The notes under the pieces were generated by a model. It had not been told where the DNA came from. It made no database searches and worked only from the letters and a program-made list of their open reading frames with translations. Positions 21,983 to 32,870 of a DNA stretch of 64,000 nucleotides are shown here, piece by piece. The position numbers were made by a program, and so were the translations under genes. This DNA is from Liolophura sinensis (taxonomy: Eukaryota > Mollusca > Polyplacophora > Chitonida > Chitonidae): contig NC_088306.1 in NCBI RefSeq assembly GCF_032854445.1, positions 12,085,386 through 12,149,385 on the forward strand, written 5' to 3'. Each line of letters starts with the position of its first letter. Within the stretch, counting starts at the first letter, position 1.

Positions 21983-24900
21983 GTGAGTATGCCGATTTCG
22001 TCGATTTTGTTTCTAGGGAGAAATATTCACTGTCAGAAAGGCGTGGTGGTCTAGAGAGGGAAGCGCGCTTGTGGACTGCAACAACAACACTACAGTAAAC
22101 TCGTAACTTATTAAACTCGTTTATTAAACATATGTACCTGTTGAAGTACCACATCCTGTGTTGAATATAGTGAAAGGAAATAGTCCCGTATGATGTCTAA
22201 GGTATTTGTGTGCAATAACTTTAACTATTTCACAGTGCCACATATCAGTATCGTGTTTTAGTGCTACTCTAGTCTACATAGTTCTGTAGGGCTGGGAGCA
22301 CGTGTACCCAAGACCCTGGCATAAATCCGACAAGCCCGGTCATACCACTGTATGCGTACTTTATTTATAAAGAAGGACAAGGTCTGAATCAAAGTTTTAC
22401 GAATCATTTTATAAATAAAACATCTCTCTGTTAGTTTTGGCATTCATCTGTACTCCATGGTGTTCTGCTTGTGTCATGCAGCCAGCAGTTTATCAAAAAC
22501 TTCGACAGAGCTGAATGAATCAAAACATCATCTTTTATATACTGGTAAGGTTGTGGAATGTAACTCGTGCATCAAGCAACATGAAATGTTGATTTCTGCA
22601 TACGATCCATCTCTTTCTATCGCTTTTGACTGTTCAACATCAGGTAAACTTCAGGCCAAATCTTTGTTGTAAATGAAGGAGCATGAGTGATAATAATGTC
22701 CAAAGAGACTTGAATTTTAATTGAGACATTTTAAAATGCACTAATATGTGTGATGGTCTGCAAATTACTGTACTTACATAATTGTGCAGGTATCATTGTA
22801 TTTTTATATTTTGATTTTATTGTGCCCTTGTTGTAGATGACATCATTAAGCTGAACAAGAGGAATCTCGCTGCCAGCGGTCGTGGTGGGCGAGGTGCCGG
22901 CCGTGGGAGGGGGCGTGGTAGAGGGGATGCAAGAGGTCGAGGCGGTGCCACAGGTCGAGGCGGTGCCAATGTTCGAGGGGGTTCCACAGGTCGAGGGGGT
23001 GCCACTGGTCGAGGGGGTGGTGCAGGCCATAGGGCTTTGCGAGAAAGACGGCTTAGTGGGATCAGTCCACTACACAGATCTGACAAAAAAACGGTTTGTT
23101 TTCACCAAGTGCTTGTTTCCTGAACTGCTTTTTGTGCCAGAATCTGGTCTACTCTGTATCGGTTATTATCAGTGTTCATGTTGATCTGTTCAGCTTATCA
23201 CAAAGCAGTAGTACGTCTTGAGGAAGTACTTTAAAATCCTTGGCCCGTATTTATCAAGCAGCTTCAAACTTCAGTCACACATTGCAAGTGCTTGAAAAAC
23301 AAAGAACAGGAAAGAACTCAAATATGGTTGTTTCATTGTTTCTGCTCTAAAGAATTGATGTTTAAATTTTAAACCTCTTGGACGCAAGCATTTTAATTGT
23401 ACATGTAACTGTGTTGATAAATATGGGCCCTTTTAAATAGATGCATACCCAAGCAAATTTGTGGAAATTATCAGTTGTCTCCCCTTATGTATAAGGTATG
23501 GCTCTATCCTGTAAGTAATTTTCATCTACCTGTTCCAAGTAAACTGTTTTGATAGTATTATCTATTGTGTATCTCTTGATTGCAGACTATATACACACGT
23601 GGTCGGGGAAGGTTCATAAGAGGCACTAGTCGAGGAGCGAGAGGTTCAAGAGGGGGAAGAGGTGTAGCGCGGGGGCTACAGAGGGGGCAGCTCACAGGCC
23701 TCCGTCGAGGCAACAATTACAGTCGAGGCCGGGGTGCTGGAGCAAAGTATACCCCCAGGGGTCAGGGCAGCAAGCGAGGATTCAACACCAGGCTCTCCAC
23801 AGCTAATGGCAGTGTGGTTGGTTCTCGCAGCAGAGGAACGAGGGGGTGTGACACGAGGAAGGGGTCGTGGCAGGGGCGGTGCCATGATCAGCCAGCAGAA
23901 AGAGGCCATGGTAGAAGTGATCAGGAAAGCCAAGCGAACTCTGCAGCAACTCAACGCTCAACAGAAGCGACAGAATTTGATGGCACAGAAGAGAGGCATT
24001 GTAAGCAAAGCATATAACACCTTTGACTGACATCTAGCAGAGCTGTTACTCTAAATGACTTCAAATTTCAACCCTAAAAGTTCATTTTTAGAGGCAAGTA
24101 TGTCCCCTTAATATTATTTTTGGTACTAAAACTTACAATTTTCAAGTAAAATATCATCGCATGTTCCAAGCAGACCTCAAAACACCTTTCTAAACTCGAT
24201 AGAACTCGTGGAATCGGTAAAAATGGGCAAAGTAGTCATGGATGAAATTTGTGGTCATTTAGGGTAGTTGTGCAAGTAAAATACAAAGCTTATTGATAAC
24301 AACTTGTAGATTTATTAGATGGCAGCACTTCAGTCTCATCTCCAGATGTGCCATCTGATGAACCAAGAATGTTGTAACCCATAATCAAATTGTTATTCTC
24401 TTAGCATTACATATATTGACATTTTTCAAACTATTTTCACGTATCTCCTTGCCAGTGTGTAGTATTTATATACAGCTTACGTGAGTCGTGGGTTTCCATT
24501 GTTCCCGTGACCTTGGTGGTGAGAATCCATCAATGGTGTGGTCTTACATGATGTTCTCATGAAACCACTTTGTCTCCATCAATATAACATACATGTCTAA
24601 CACGTGGGTGGGTTCACCAGTAACTCACCCAAGGTTGGTGGTTTACTCTGAGCTGTCTGGTTTCATCTACCCGTAAACATGTATGCATCATTTAAGTGAA
24701 AGTATTCTTATAAACACCAGGTACAGAATATATAGGTAGTAAGGCTCTTGTCATTTTCTCTCCACTCCTTCGTTCAATCTGCCAATCATGTACATGTCTT
24801 TTTCAAATTTGCATGAGGACTCAGATTTTGGGATAAAATGGCAGAAATAATATGAAGGTACAGACAAATTGTATTGTTGATAAAGTTGTTGTCATGCGAT

Positions 24901-27900
24901 TTATGTTTGCCTGCTAAACTACCAAAAAATATCAAATTGTTGTTGATAAATTGATCACAGATTTCTAATTGTGCACTTGTGTATTTGTACAGCCCAAGGT
25001 TGTTGTAAACAGAGGATCTGAACCTCAGAGAAAACGACAGTAAGTCCTAGTTCTATGGTCCAGTGACATTGTTGTGTGGAGAAATGAAATAAAATAGATT
25101 AATTCATTTAGGGCTTGAGTGAGAGAAGATAAAATTTCTTGATAGTCTTTCTAAATCTGTGAAAAATTCTTGAAGTATTAAAGTATGTTTTGGCTGAGCT
25201 GTCCTGCTGAAAAAAACTAGGACCTTTCCTGTTACATTCCCTATGCTTGACATCACTGCCATCTCTAGACAAGTTTGGTCTTTCAACTCCCTGAAATAGA
25301 CATGGTCTTGATCAGGCTCAGCCTCACCCCTAAAGCTTTCCATAACCTCTAATCACAAAATATAGCATTTATCAATATAAGTGCTTTAATTGTCCAATGA
25401 AGTTATATTTTATTTGTGTAGAAGGAAATGCATATATATCCAGTATTAACAAAAGTTTGGATGGGGGGTTTCCTTTTATTTTATTTGTGACATCACTTCC
25501 CATTTCATAACCTGAACTTATTGTTTGAGATTTCTGTCCTTAATTAGCTAGTTGTGGCATTGAGGTAAAACAAGGAAGGAAGTATGGTATCAGCTGCATT
25601 AATTACCTCCCCATATAGAGAGGATTGTACTTCGTGACATAAGACATGATGTAAGCTGAATCCTAGCTGTTGACAAATGACAGATTGATGACATAATAGC
25701 AGGAGGTTCAGAAATGTATTGAATTTGGCAATACAAAAACAGGCATGAATTAAGTGTTGGTCAATCAGTGTCTTTTCTCTGCTACTAGATGGCGCAAGCG
25801 TGGAGGTCAAAGGGTACAGCCTCAGAACCAATCACTGACTGACTCCACATTGGTGACTGTCAGCTTCAATAATCTGAACAAGTAAGATTACTTTGTATTC
25901 TCTTGTAGTTTCAGCTACATCTACATCTACTAGGCAGTGCCCCCATGGCCTAGTTGTTAGCTGAAGGATGACTTTTGAGGCTCACAAAAACAGTAATGCT
26001 GGCTTCCTCTCTGATTGTACATGGGAAGGTCTGTCAGTAACCTGCAGATGGCCTAGGTTTTAGCCTGGTTTTAGCCTGCTGTCGTCTCCTTCCATAATGC
26101 TGGGCGTCCTCATATCCTTGAGTATGGCATTAACACCAGTTGGATTAATAAATAAAGATATCTACATACAGTCCAGATGGTGCAGAGAACTATGAAAGAA
26201 CAAATCAGATATGGGTGAATTTACTGTAAATGACTTAACATATCGCCCATTATAAAGTTGCAGAGCTGTGTTGATCTTATAAACAGGGGTTTGTTTGGAA
26301 GGTACTTGACTGAAAGTGTATTTCACTAGCAAAAGTGCTATTTGATGACATGTATTTCCCTCCAAAATGCACTTTTCTTAGTGAAGGTTTTGGTCAGATA
26401 CAGCATGTGTTAAAGAGCTACTACAGGGTGAAGTCTTGTATGTCTTAAAAGCAGGGTTAAATGATAAGGACAGAAGTAGTCTGAATTGCTTTCCTAAATT
26501 GTACAGAACTTACAATGTATTAAAACTGCTGTCGTTTGGTTTCTGAGGATGACAGAGAAACAAAAGTTTTATGTCATGTCCAATTTTTGCCTGGTGTGAT
26601 GTCGTGCAAGAACACTTGGCGTCACCCATTGCTGACATATAGCCACAAATGACATTGTACTTTCAAGCGTGCAGTTCAGCTCATTCCAGCTTGACAGCTT
26701 TACCTGATTCAGTGTCATAGAAGGATAGAAGGAATATCATCATGCCACATAAGAAAAATTTTATGGAATCTGCCCAAAAATTTGTTTTTGAGGACTCACT
26801 TACAGGGGATACTCGTAAATGGTTTTGAACCATTGTGTTGGTTCTGTTCCCTATGGTATCCTTCATACCACTTTAATATTTTTACCTGGTTTCTCTCCAC
26901 ACTGAAGTAGCACTTAAAATACATTTATTGTTAAAACTAGCAAGGCTTTATTAATGGGCGGCCAGGTGTACATGCTCGTAAACAAAGGTTGCATCACTTG
27001 ATAGTGATGAGAGACAAATAATACCACTTATTTTGTCATTTTATATTGGATTTGGGGGCCTCCATGGCTCGGTGGATTAGCGTGCTAGCGCATCGTAATG
27101 ACTCAGGAGTCTGTCACCAATGCGGTCACTGTGAGTTCAAGTCCAGCTCATACTGGCTTCCTCTCCGGCCATACGTGGGAAGGTCTTGCAGCAGCCTGCG
27201 GATGGTCGTGGGTTTCCCCCGGGCTTTGCCCGGTTTCCTCCCACCATAATGCTGGCCGCCATTGTATAAGTGAAATATTCTTGAGTATGGCGTAAAACAC
27301 AAATCAAATAAATAAATAAATATATTGGATGTAATCTGGCAATTCTTCAGCAAATTTAGCTTTTCATTTACTTTTATATGAACTCTACACCAATCTTCTT
27401 CAGTAGCAAAAATCAACAGAGCCAGAGAGGGAAAAGGAAAAAGATCAGCCAAAGACTGAGACAACAAGTAGCAGTAAGTATAACCGTCAATGAAATATAG
27501 AAGCATCACCTGGAATTGGACATAGTTAATGAATTTCTGATTTAACTGTATATGAAAATTTAAAAGTTTTTAATGATATCTTGGTATGGGCTTATATGTT
27601 TGTTCGCGAAGCTTTACAGTAAAGGAAAGCTAAAATTTGAAGTAAGGTTCTGATGTTCATCATAAGGAATTAATTTTGGGAAATCTTTTGTCAGTAATCT
27701 TTTACTCATGGGTAAGAAGTATGATTCCAGCATTCAGCGTCATGATTAGAGCGGAAAGAACTTCCTGTGAGGTCAGAGTTCTTAAGCTAGTATGGTCCAT
27801 AAAGCTCACCTTAGACTTCAAATGATTGCACGCCTTTAACTCTCTTCATAAATATCTAAATGATAAATGATAGTATATTTATGCATAGCTTTAAGTGGTC

Positions 27901-29232
27901 TATTTAGTGAGGCCTACTTTGATTTTTAGAAGTCTTTTAGTTTAAGGGACATTTATAAAGCATGATGCTCCCTAGATATATTAGTGAAACATGCAGATAG
28001 GGGTTTTCAGTATCAAATAATGAATTTAACAAGAAGTGAGTGTAACAAGCTTGATTCCTTTACCTAACAGGACTGGAAAGATGTATCAGTAATCTCATAC
28101 ATACTGTCAGCCTTGCAATTTGCATTGGTAGACTCTTATCAACATGATTTCATTTTGTGTAGAACACCACCAGCCAGTCTTCAACGAAGTCTTTGAATTA
28201 CAGTACAGCTTTCAGTAATGACAAGGTGAGTGGGGTTTTGCTTCTTTGTGTCCATAGCTGAAGATGCTGTGATTAAATTTGGTATACCTGTACCCATGCA
28301 TGGAAGGATTGTTATTTGGATGTATGTAAATCTGGCTAGAATGGTTAAGTTGTAGGCTCAATGCAACTAGCAGACCTGGGTGGGTGTTCAAATCCAGTTC
28401 TTGCTGGATGGGCTACCGCCTTCAGTCTCGGGGGATTGTGAGATACAAATGCCTTGAGAATGGTGATGGATTATTCTGAGCGCTCTAGTTTCCTCCGCCC
28501 ATACAACTAAATCAAATAAAAATGAATTCTGACACGTGGCTCCAGTAACACATCATGACAACGCTAAGAACAGTCTGCTGCAAGAAGACATCTTTGTCAT
28601 ATGGCTGGAATAACCTGGGGAAAAGATCTTAAACCACCAATTATACAAACATACAGACATGGGCAGGTTTTATACCTGAGGCCTGTTTGTTCCTGAGCTT
28701 TGAACGTGTGCTAGCACTGTACTCTCACAGCTATCAGTGGAACAAAAAACCCCAAAAAATGAAAAGATTGTCTCTATAAATGTATTAAACAAAGAGCATT
28801 GTGTTGACCTTATGGTGCGACGGCTTTGTTCACCTGCCTCACCTGTGCAACCAGCACAGACAGAACATATTCCATACAGGTTCCCTCCACTCAGATTGGT
28901 GTTCTGCCTTTCCCGAACATCCACAACTGTTAATCAGATGCGACAACAGATGAAGAAAAAAAAAAGATTATGAAAGCAGGGAAAAAATGTGCATAAACTC
29001 AGAAATTTGTTTAATTTGGCTCATTTATATACACAAGCTGTTTTTTGTTTTCTTGTCCATTTCATCAGTTTTAGTAGAAATTACATGATTCTACTGTTAG
29101 ATGTGAATTGACCTGTTGTTTTCATCTTCTGTCTTGATCTAGACGTCGTACACGTTAAACCAACGCTTTAGTGGGCAGACAAACCAACAACCAAGTGCTG
29201 TACCAGCTGGAAACAGACAGGTGTTCTTCTAG
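21946..29232 (+). CDS. FYTTD1: UAP56-interacting factor (UIF/FYTTD1) homologue, frame broken in exon 3
   Basis: A nuclear mRNA-export adaptor; UIF proteins recruit the helicase UAP56/DDX39B and hand mRNA to NXF1. Exons: 21946-21982, 22837-23093, 23586-24000, 24993-25039, 25789-25881, 27404 or 27407-27473, 28163-28225 and 29143-29232. Residues 7-20 (KIDMSLDDIIKLNK) are the UAP56-binding motif, split by intron 1. An Arg/Gly-rich RNA-binding region follows in exons 2-3. The C-terminal RQWRKRGG, STLVTVSFNNLN and YTLNQRF match human FYTTD1 (RQWRTS, ILTVSIDN, MTLNERF). About 355 aa would result if the frame were intact, against about 318 in human. Exon 3 is 415 nt although its ends need a multiple of 3: the first half reads in one frame and the second in another, changing around the G5 run at 23842-23846. 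As assembled, the product would stop in exon 4. Confidence 0.88.
22837..23093 (+). CDS. FYTTD1: UIF exon 2 (RGG-rich)
   Basis: Completes DDIIKLNKRN, then repeated GRGG blocks with an internal 18-24 bp DNA repeat (GGTCGAGGCGGTGCCACA). It ends in HRSDKKT before GTTTGT, phase 0. Confidence 0.88.
23242..23430. mobile_element. FYTTD1: MITE-like element in UIF intron 2
   Basis: The left end is GGCCCGTATTTATCAAGCA. The reverse complement of the right end is GGGCCCATATTTATCAACAC. The 189-bp interior has no coding capacity. It occupies over a third of a 492-bp intron. No clean target-site duplication was seen. Confidence 0.65.
23586..24000 (+). CDS. FYTTD1: UIF exon 3, with apparent +1 frameshift
   Basis: Acceptor TTGCAG|ACTATA in phase 0 opens TIYTRGRGRFIRGTSRGARG. 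The end before GTAAGC needs the frame coding MVEVIRKAKRTLQQLNAQQK and MAQKRGI. The two frames differ by one base and overlap around 23842-23846. Other frames at either end stop quickly or break the conserved downstream exons. Confidence 0.85.
24640..24720 (+). mobile_element. Decayed SINE tail (UIF intron 3)
   Basis: GAGCTGTCTGGTTTCATCTA, CCCGTAAAC and TTTAAGTGAAAGTATTCTTA match the CCCGTAAAC-bearing sister subfamily seen near 1560 and 6465. Confidence 0.45.
24993..25039 (+). CDS. FYTTD1: UIF exon 4
   Basis: Codes PKVVVNRGSEPQRKR plus two bases of Gln. Acceptor GTACAG|CCCAAG and donor CGACA|GTAAGT; 47 nt. Confidence 0.85.
25789..25881 (+). CDS. FYTTD1: UIF exon 5 (conserved WR...TVS block)
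   Basis: Codes (Q)WRKRGGQRVQPQNQ and SLTDSTLVTVSFNNLN. This is the segment that best identifies the family. Donor AACAA|GTAAGA. Confidence 0.9.
25930..26158 (+). mobile_element. Diverged SINE (UIF intron 5)
   Basis: GTGCCCCCATGGCCTAGTTG resembles the head; TGGCTTCCTCTCTGATTGTA, CATGGGAAGGTCTGTCAG and TCCTTGAGTATGGCATTAAC follow. There are internal deletions. ATCTACAT occurs on both sides and may be a short duplication. Confidence 0.7.
26446..26610. repeat. Dispersed repeat, copy 2 (UIF intron 5)
   Basis: Counterpart of 14276-14460, with GGGTTAAATGATAAGGACAG, TATTAAAACTGCTGTCG and TGCCTGGTGTGATGTC in the same order. Confidence 0.65.
27052..27320 (+). mobile_element. Full-length tRNA-type SINE (UIF intron 5)
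   Basis: The head is GGCCTCCATGGCTCGGTGGA and the tail AAATAAATAAATAAA. The 10-bp TATATTGGAT flanks it (27042-27051 and 27321-27330). It ends about 80 bp upstream of UIF exon 6. Confidence 0.9.
27407..27473 (+). CDS. FYTTD1: UIF exon 6
   Basis: Codes KNQQSQRGKRKKISQRLRQQ and VA, strongly basic. CAGTAGC offers acceptors three bases apart (27404 or 27407), so one Ser could be included or skipped. Donor GCA|GTAAGT. Confidence 0.75.
28163..28225 (+). CDS. FYTTD1: UIF exon 7
   Basis: Codes NTTSQSSTKSLNYSTAFSND and K, phase 0 at both ends. Donor AAG|GTGAGT. The other frames of this exon stop. Confidence 0.8.
28325..28520 (+). mobile_element. Diverged tRNA-like retroposon (UIF intron 7)
   Basis: GTGTTCAAATCCAG resembles a B box. 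TTTCCTCCGCCCATACAACT followed by AAATCAAATAAAAAT resembles the SINE 3' end. Too diverged to place in a family. Confidence 0.4.
29143..29232 (+). CDS. FYTTD1: UIF exon 8 and stop
   Basis: Codes TSYTLNQRFSGQTNQQPSAV and PAGNRQVFF, then TAG. TLNQRF corresponds to TLNERF near the end of vertebrate UIF. Confidence 0.88.
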   Translation, partial: TSYTLNQRFSGQTNQQPSAVPAGNRQVFF

Positions 29233-31270
29233 ATGTACACCTGGTGTGTATCAGCAGAGGCAGCAGATGGCATTGGCTACTTGGGCAGTGGGCAGGCGAA
29301 TACAAGGATTCTGTGACATATTTATGAAAGGTGATGAAGATCTGAAGAAGGGAAAGATGGTTATCAGGAAGTAACCATGGAGAGACATTTAACGGGAAAG
29401 GCTGTGATTTTTCACAGAGATGTGGACAGGTGTCCAAAACACAAGAGACAGTTCATGCATTGAGCTGTGATTTAGCTAATGTGCTTGTTTCACTTGCGGT
29501 ACTAGACTGACTTATTCCAGTGTGAGAAAATCTCAGGTGTTATGTGGTAAAATTGTGCTGAGGATATTTTCACTACTCACAAGAGCACAGGCCAATCAGA
29601 CGTACAGTAGTGTTTTAGCCAACAAGACTGCAGGCTCAGCCAATCAGATCCAGTGTTTTATTTCTCGAGACTGGAGGCTTGGCCAATCAGGTCAAGTGTA
29701 TTGTTCAAGACTGCAAGCTTTGCGAAATAGACCCAGCTTTTCAAACTGGTTGGCAACACTCTTCTCTGTTCAAGGTAAAGAAAGTTGCTTGTGTTGTCCA
29801 GTTTGGGGTTAAAAATTCTGTAAGACAGATCAGAAGCTAGAGACCATGTGATCTCCTTTGTAACAAACGATGTTGGTGAAGAAAAGGCTCCTCCCAACAT
29901 CATTGCTTAGGAAAATGCCTATTTTGGAATGGCTGTCAGCGATCTTGTGTCCCTTGGATTTGTAGAATTTTTGGCTTTTCAGATAACTGCTTTTCCAGCA
30001 TTTCTGCAGATCTTACATGATGCTATTTTGTAAAACTAGGCCTAACTGGTCGCTAGCGAAGTGGAAAAAAGTTTTCCCCAATGCTTTAACATTGGGCGGC
30101 CATTTTGTTTGCGACATGATATAATTTTCACGTGACCTCCAACTTCTGAGCCGTGTTACAGAAAAGATAAGAGTGATTTTTATTTTAAGTTCTGTTTTGG
30201 CTAAAGCTGGAGTCCTTGACAGGCTGTGTGTGTATGTAGTAGCGATGGTTGATTTTGTTTCTTTGTTACGTTGAAATGTAATCATATCCAGGAATGGTCC
30301 GCATTTAACATTGAGACAAAACAGTCAAACAAATCTCCACAACACAACCCCAGCCTCTTGTGTGATACCACAACCAATCAAGGCACAAAAATGGGAAAAG
30401 TTTGGAATTTTATTGAGAAAGTAGGTTTTTATTGCATTTATCAGGTAGTAAATTTTTTAAATGATTTTAGTTAAGTGTGATAAGGTCAAGAAGATCATGT
30501 GTGTTCAATGATACTTTTGCTCATTTTAGCTGTTTAAATGTTACCGGATACGTTTTTTTTTTTTAAGCATAAATTTTACCCCCTGTTCTTGTTTGTACTG
30601 TCCCTGACTAATTATGTTGTTAGTTTGTAGTTCCAGTAATAAGGACATCTGAGTGGGTCTTGCAGGTGGGTAAAGCCTAGTCTGTTTCACCATCTCCTAG
30701 AAACCAAAGCCTATTATTCGCCAAACCAAGAGCTTTTGATCATATGCAACATGTCACATCATTGCAGTGCTTCATCTGTGGATCCTAATTTTCTCTGCAA
30801 GAGTCCAGAAATAGTGTAGGTGTAAGCACATGTTTATTAAAGATGCAAGGATAGAAACGTTTTATCATCAAATAGTGATGGGAAGTGAGGCCAGAAATCA
30901 TGCATTCTGAAGTGTTTTACAATCATGTGATGTTAAGGCTAATTGAAAGTAAATGATGTTGATGTCATTAAAGAAAGCTCTGTATAAATCTTGTTCAGTT
31001 GAGCTTGACTTCACAGTTGAGCAGACAAATTTGGAGCCATAGGCACGTGTGATCAGAAAATGTTTTGGCCATAGCTGTAGTGATTCATACTGAAACACGT
31101 ACAGCATAGCATGTTTGGTGTAATGCATTGTTACTTTGATGTTAATGTAAGTTTCAAAGGTAAACTATTTTGAGTTCTTGATGAGACATCAATCAGGCTG
31201 ATTGATTAACAGAGGACATGTAGACTGTGAAATTAAGTCATGGACCATGCTACATCAAAGCAACTTGTCA
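29233..31270 (+). other. FYTTD1: Probable UIF 3' UTR and flank
   Basis: No gene recognised. A loose tandem repeat of GCCAATCAG-bearing units lies at about 29590-29720. ATTAAA at 30836-30841 is a possible polyadenylation signal. The UTR end cannot be placed from sequence alone. Confidence 0.35.
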
Positions 31271-32870
31271 CAACCACAGTAGAACATGCTGGACACCACT
31301 GACTGGCCGTGGTGACGTGCGGCCACTGTGGTGAGATCGGTAGAACATGCTGGACACCACTGACTGGCCGTGGTGATGTGCGGCCACTGTGGTGAGATCG
31401 GTAGAACATGCTGGACACCACTGACTGGCTGTGGTGACGTGCGGCCACTGTGGTGAGATCGGTAGAACATGCTGGACACCACTGACTGGCCGTGGTGATG
31501 TGCGGCCACTGTGGTGAGATTGGTAGAACATGCTGGACACCACTGACTGGCCGTGGTGACGTGCGGCCACTGTGATGCGATCGGTAGAACATGCTGGACA
31601 CCACTGACTGGCCGTGGTGATGTGCGGCCACTGTGGTGCGATCGGTAGAACATGCTGGACACCACTGACTGGCAGTGGTGACGTGCGGCCACTGTGGTGC
31701 GATCGGTAGAACATGCTGGACACCACTGACTGGCCGTGGTGATGTGCGGCCACTGTGGTGAGATCGGTAGAACATGCTGGACACCACTGACTGGCTGTGG
31801 TGACGTGTGGCTGCTGTGGTGATATCGATAGAACAGGCTGGACACCACTGACTGGCCGTGGTGACGCTTGGCTGCTGTGGTGAGATCGATAGAACATGTT
31901 GGACACCACTGACTGGCCGTGGTGACGCTTGGCTGCTGTGGAGAGATGGATAGAACATGTTGGACACCACTGACTGGCTGTTGTGACGTGCGGCTGCTAT
32001 GGTTAGATTGGTAGAACATGCTGGACACCACTGACTGGCTGTGGTGATGTGCGGCTGCTGTGGTTAGATCGATAGAACATGCTGGACACCACTGACTGGC
32101 AGTGGTGACGCTCGGCTGCTGTGGTTAGATCGGTAGAACAGGCTGGACACCACTGACTGGCTGTGGTGAGGTTCGGCTGCTGTGGCGAGATCGGTAGAAC
32201 ATGCTGGACACCACTGACTGGCCGTGGTGACGCTCGGCTGCTGTGGTGAGATCGATAGAACATGCTGGACACCACTGACTGGCTGTGGTGAGATCGATAG
32301 AACATGCTGGACACCACTGTCTGGCTGTGGTTACGTGTCGCTGCTGTGGTGAGCTGGATAGAACCTGCTGGTCACCACTGACTGGCTGTGGTGAGGTTCG
32401 GCTGCTGTGGTGAGCTGGATAGAACCTGCTGGTCACCACTGACTGGCTGTGGTGAGCTGGATAGAACCTGCTGGACACCACTGACTGGCTGTGGTGAGAT
32501 CGATAGAACAGGCTGGACACCACTGACTGGCTGTGGTTATGTGCCGCTGCTGTGGTGAGCTGGATAGAACCTGCTGGTCACCACTGACTGGCCGTGGTTA
32601 CGTGCCGCTGCTGTGGTGAGCTGGATAGAACCTGCTGGTCACCACTGATTGGCTGTGGTGCGGTTCGGCTGCTGTGGTGAGCTGGATAAAACCTGCTGGT
32701 CACCACTGACTGGCCGTGGTTACGTGCCGCTGCTGTGGTGAGCTGGATAGAACCTACTGGTCACCACTGACTGGCTGTGGTGAGGTTCGGCTGCTGTGGT
32801 GAGCTGGATAGAACCTGCTGGTCACCACTGACTGGCTGTGGTGAGATCGATAGGTGCCTGCCTGTACAGG
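31271..32870. repeat. 61-bp minisatellite, about 26 copies in two subfamilies
   Basis: The left half has near-identical 61-bp units with GGTAGAACATGCTGGACACC, ACTGACTGGCCGTGGTGA and GCGGCCACTGTGGTGAGATC. The right part (after about 32330) has a second subfamily with GGATAGAACCTGCTGGTCAC and GGCTGCTGTGGTGAGCT. Shortened units without the middle block occur near 32280 and 32440. Every unit holds CACCAC...GTGGTG, able to form a short hairpin. The minus strand is open in three frames (213-258 codons) only because the unit lacks stops. Confidence 0.95.

Noticed and set aside
22882-23184. Plus-strand frame with VEGVPQVEGV-type repeats
   Set aside because: It is a shadow of UIF exon 2 in another frame and runs into intron 2.
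25104-25343. 79-codon minus-strand frame in UIF intron 4
   Set aside because: It looks mildly protein-like, but no family is recognised and it lies within an intron without flanking evidence of a mobile element.
31233-32523. Four overlapping minus-strand open frames of 132-258 codons
   Set aside because: They read the same 61-bp tandem unit in different frames. There is no start context, domain or splice evidence, and openness follows from a stop-free unit.
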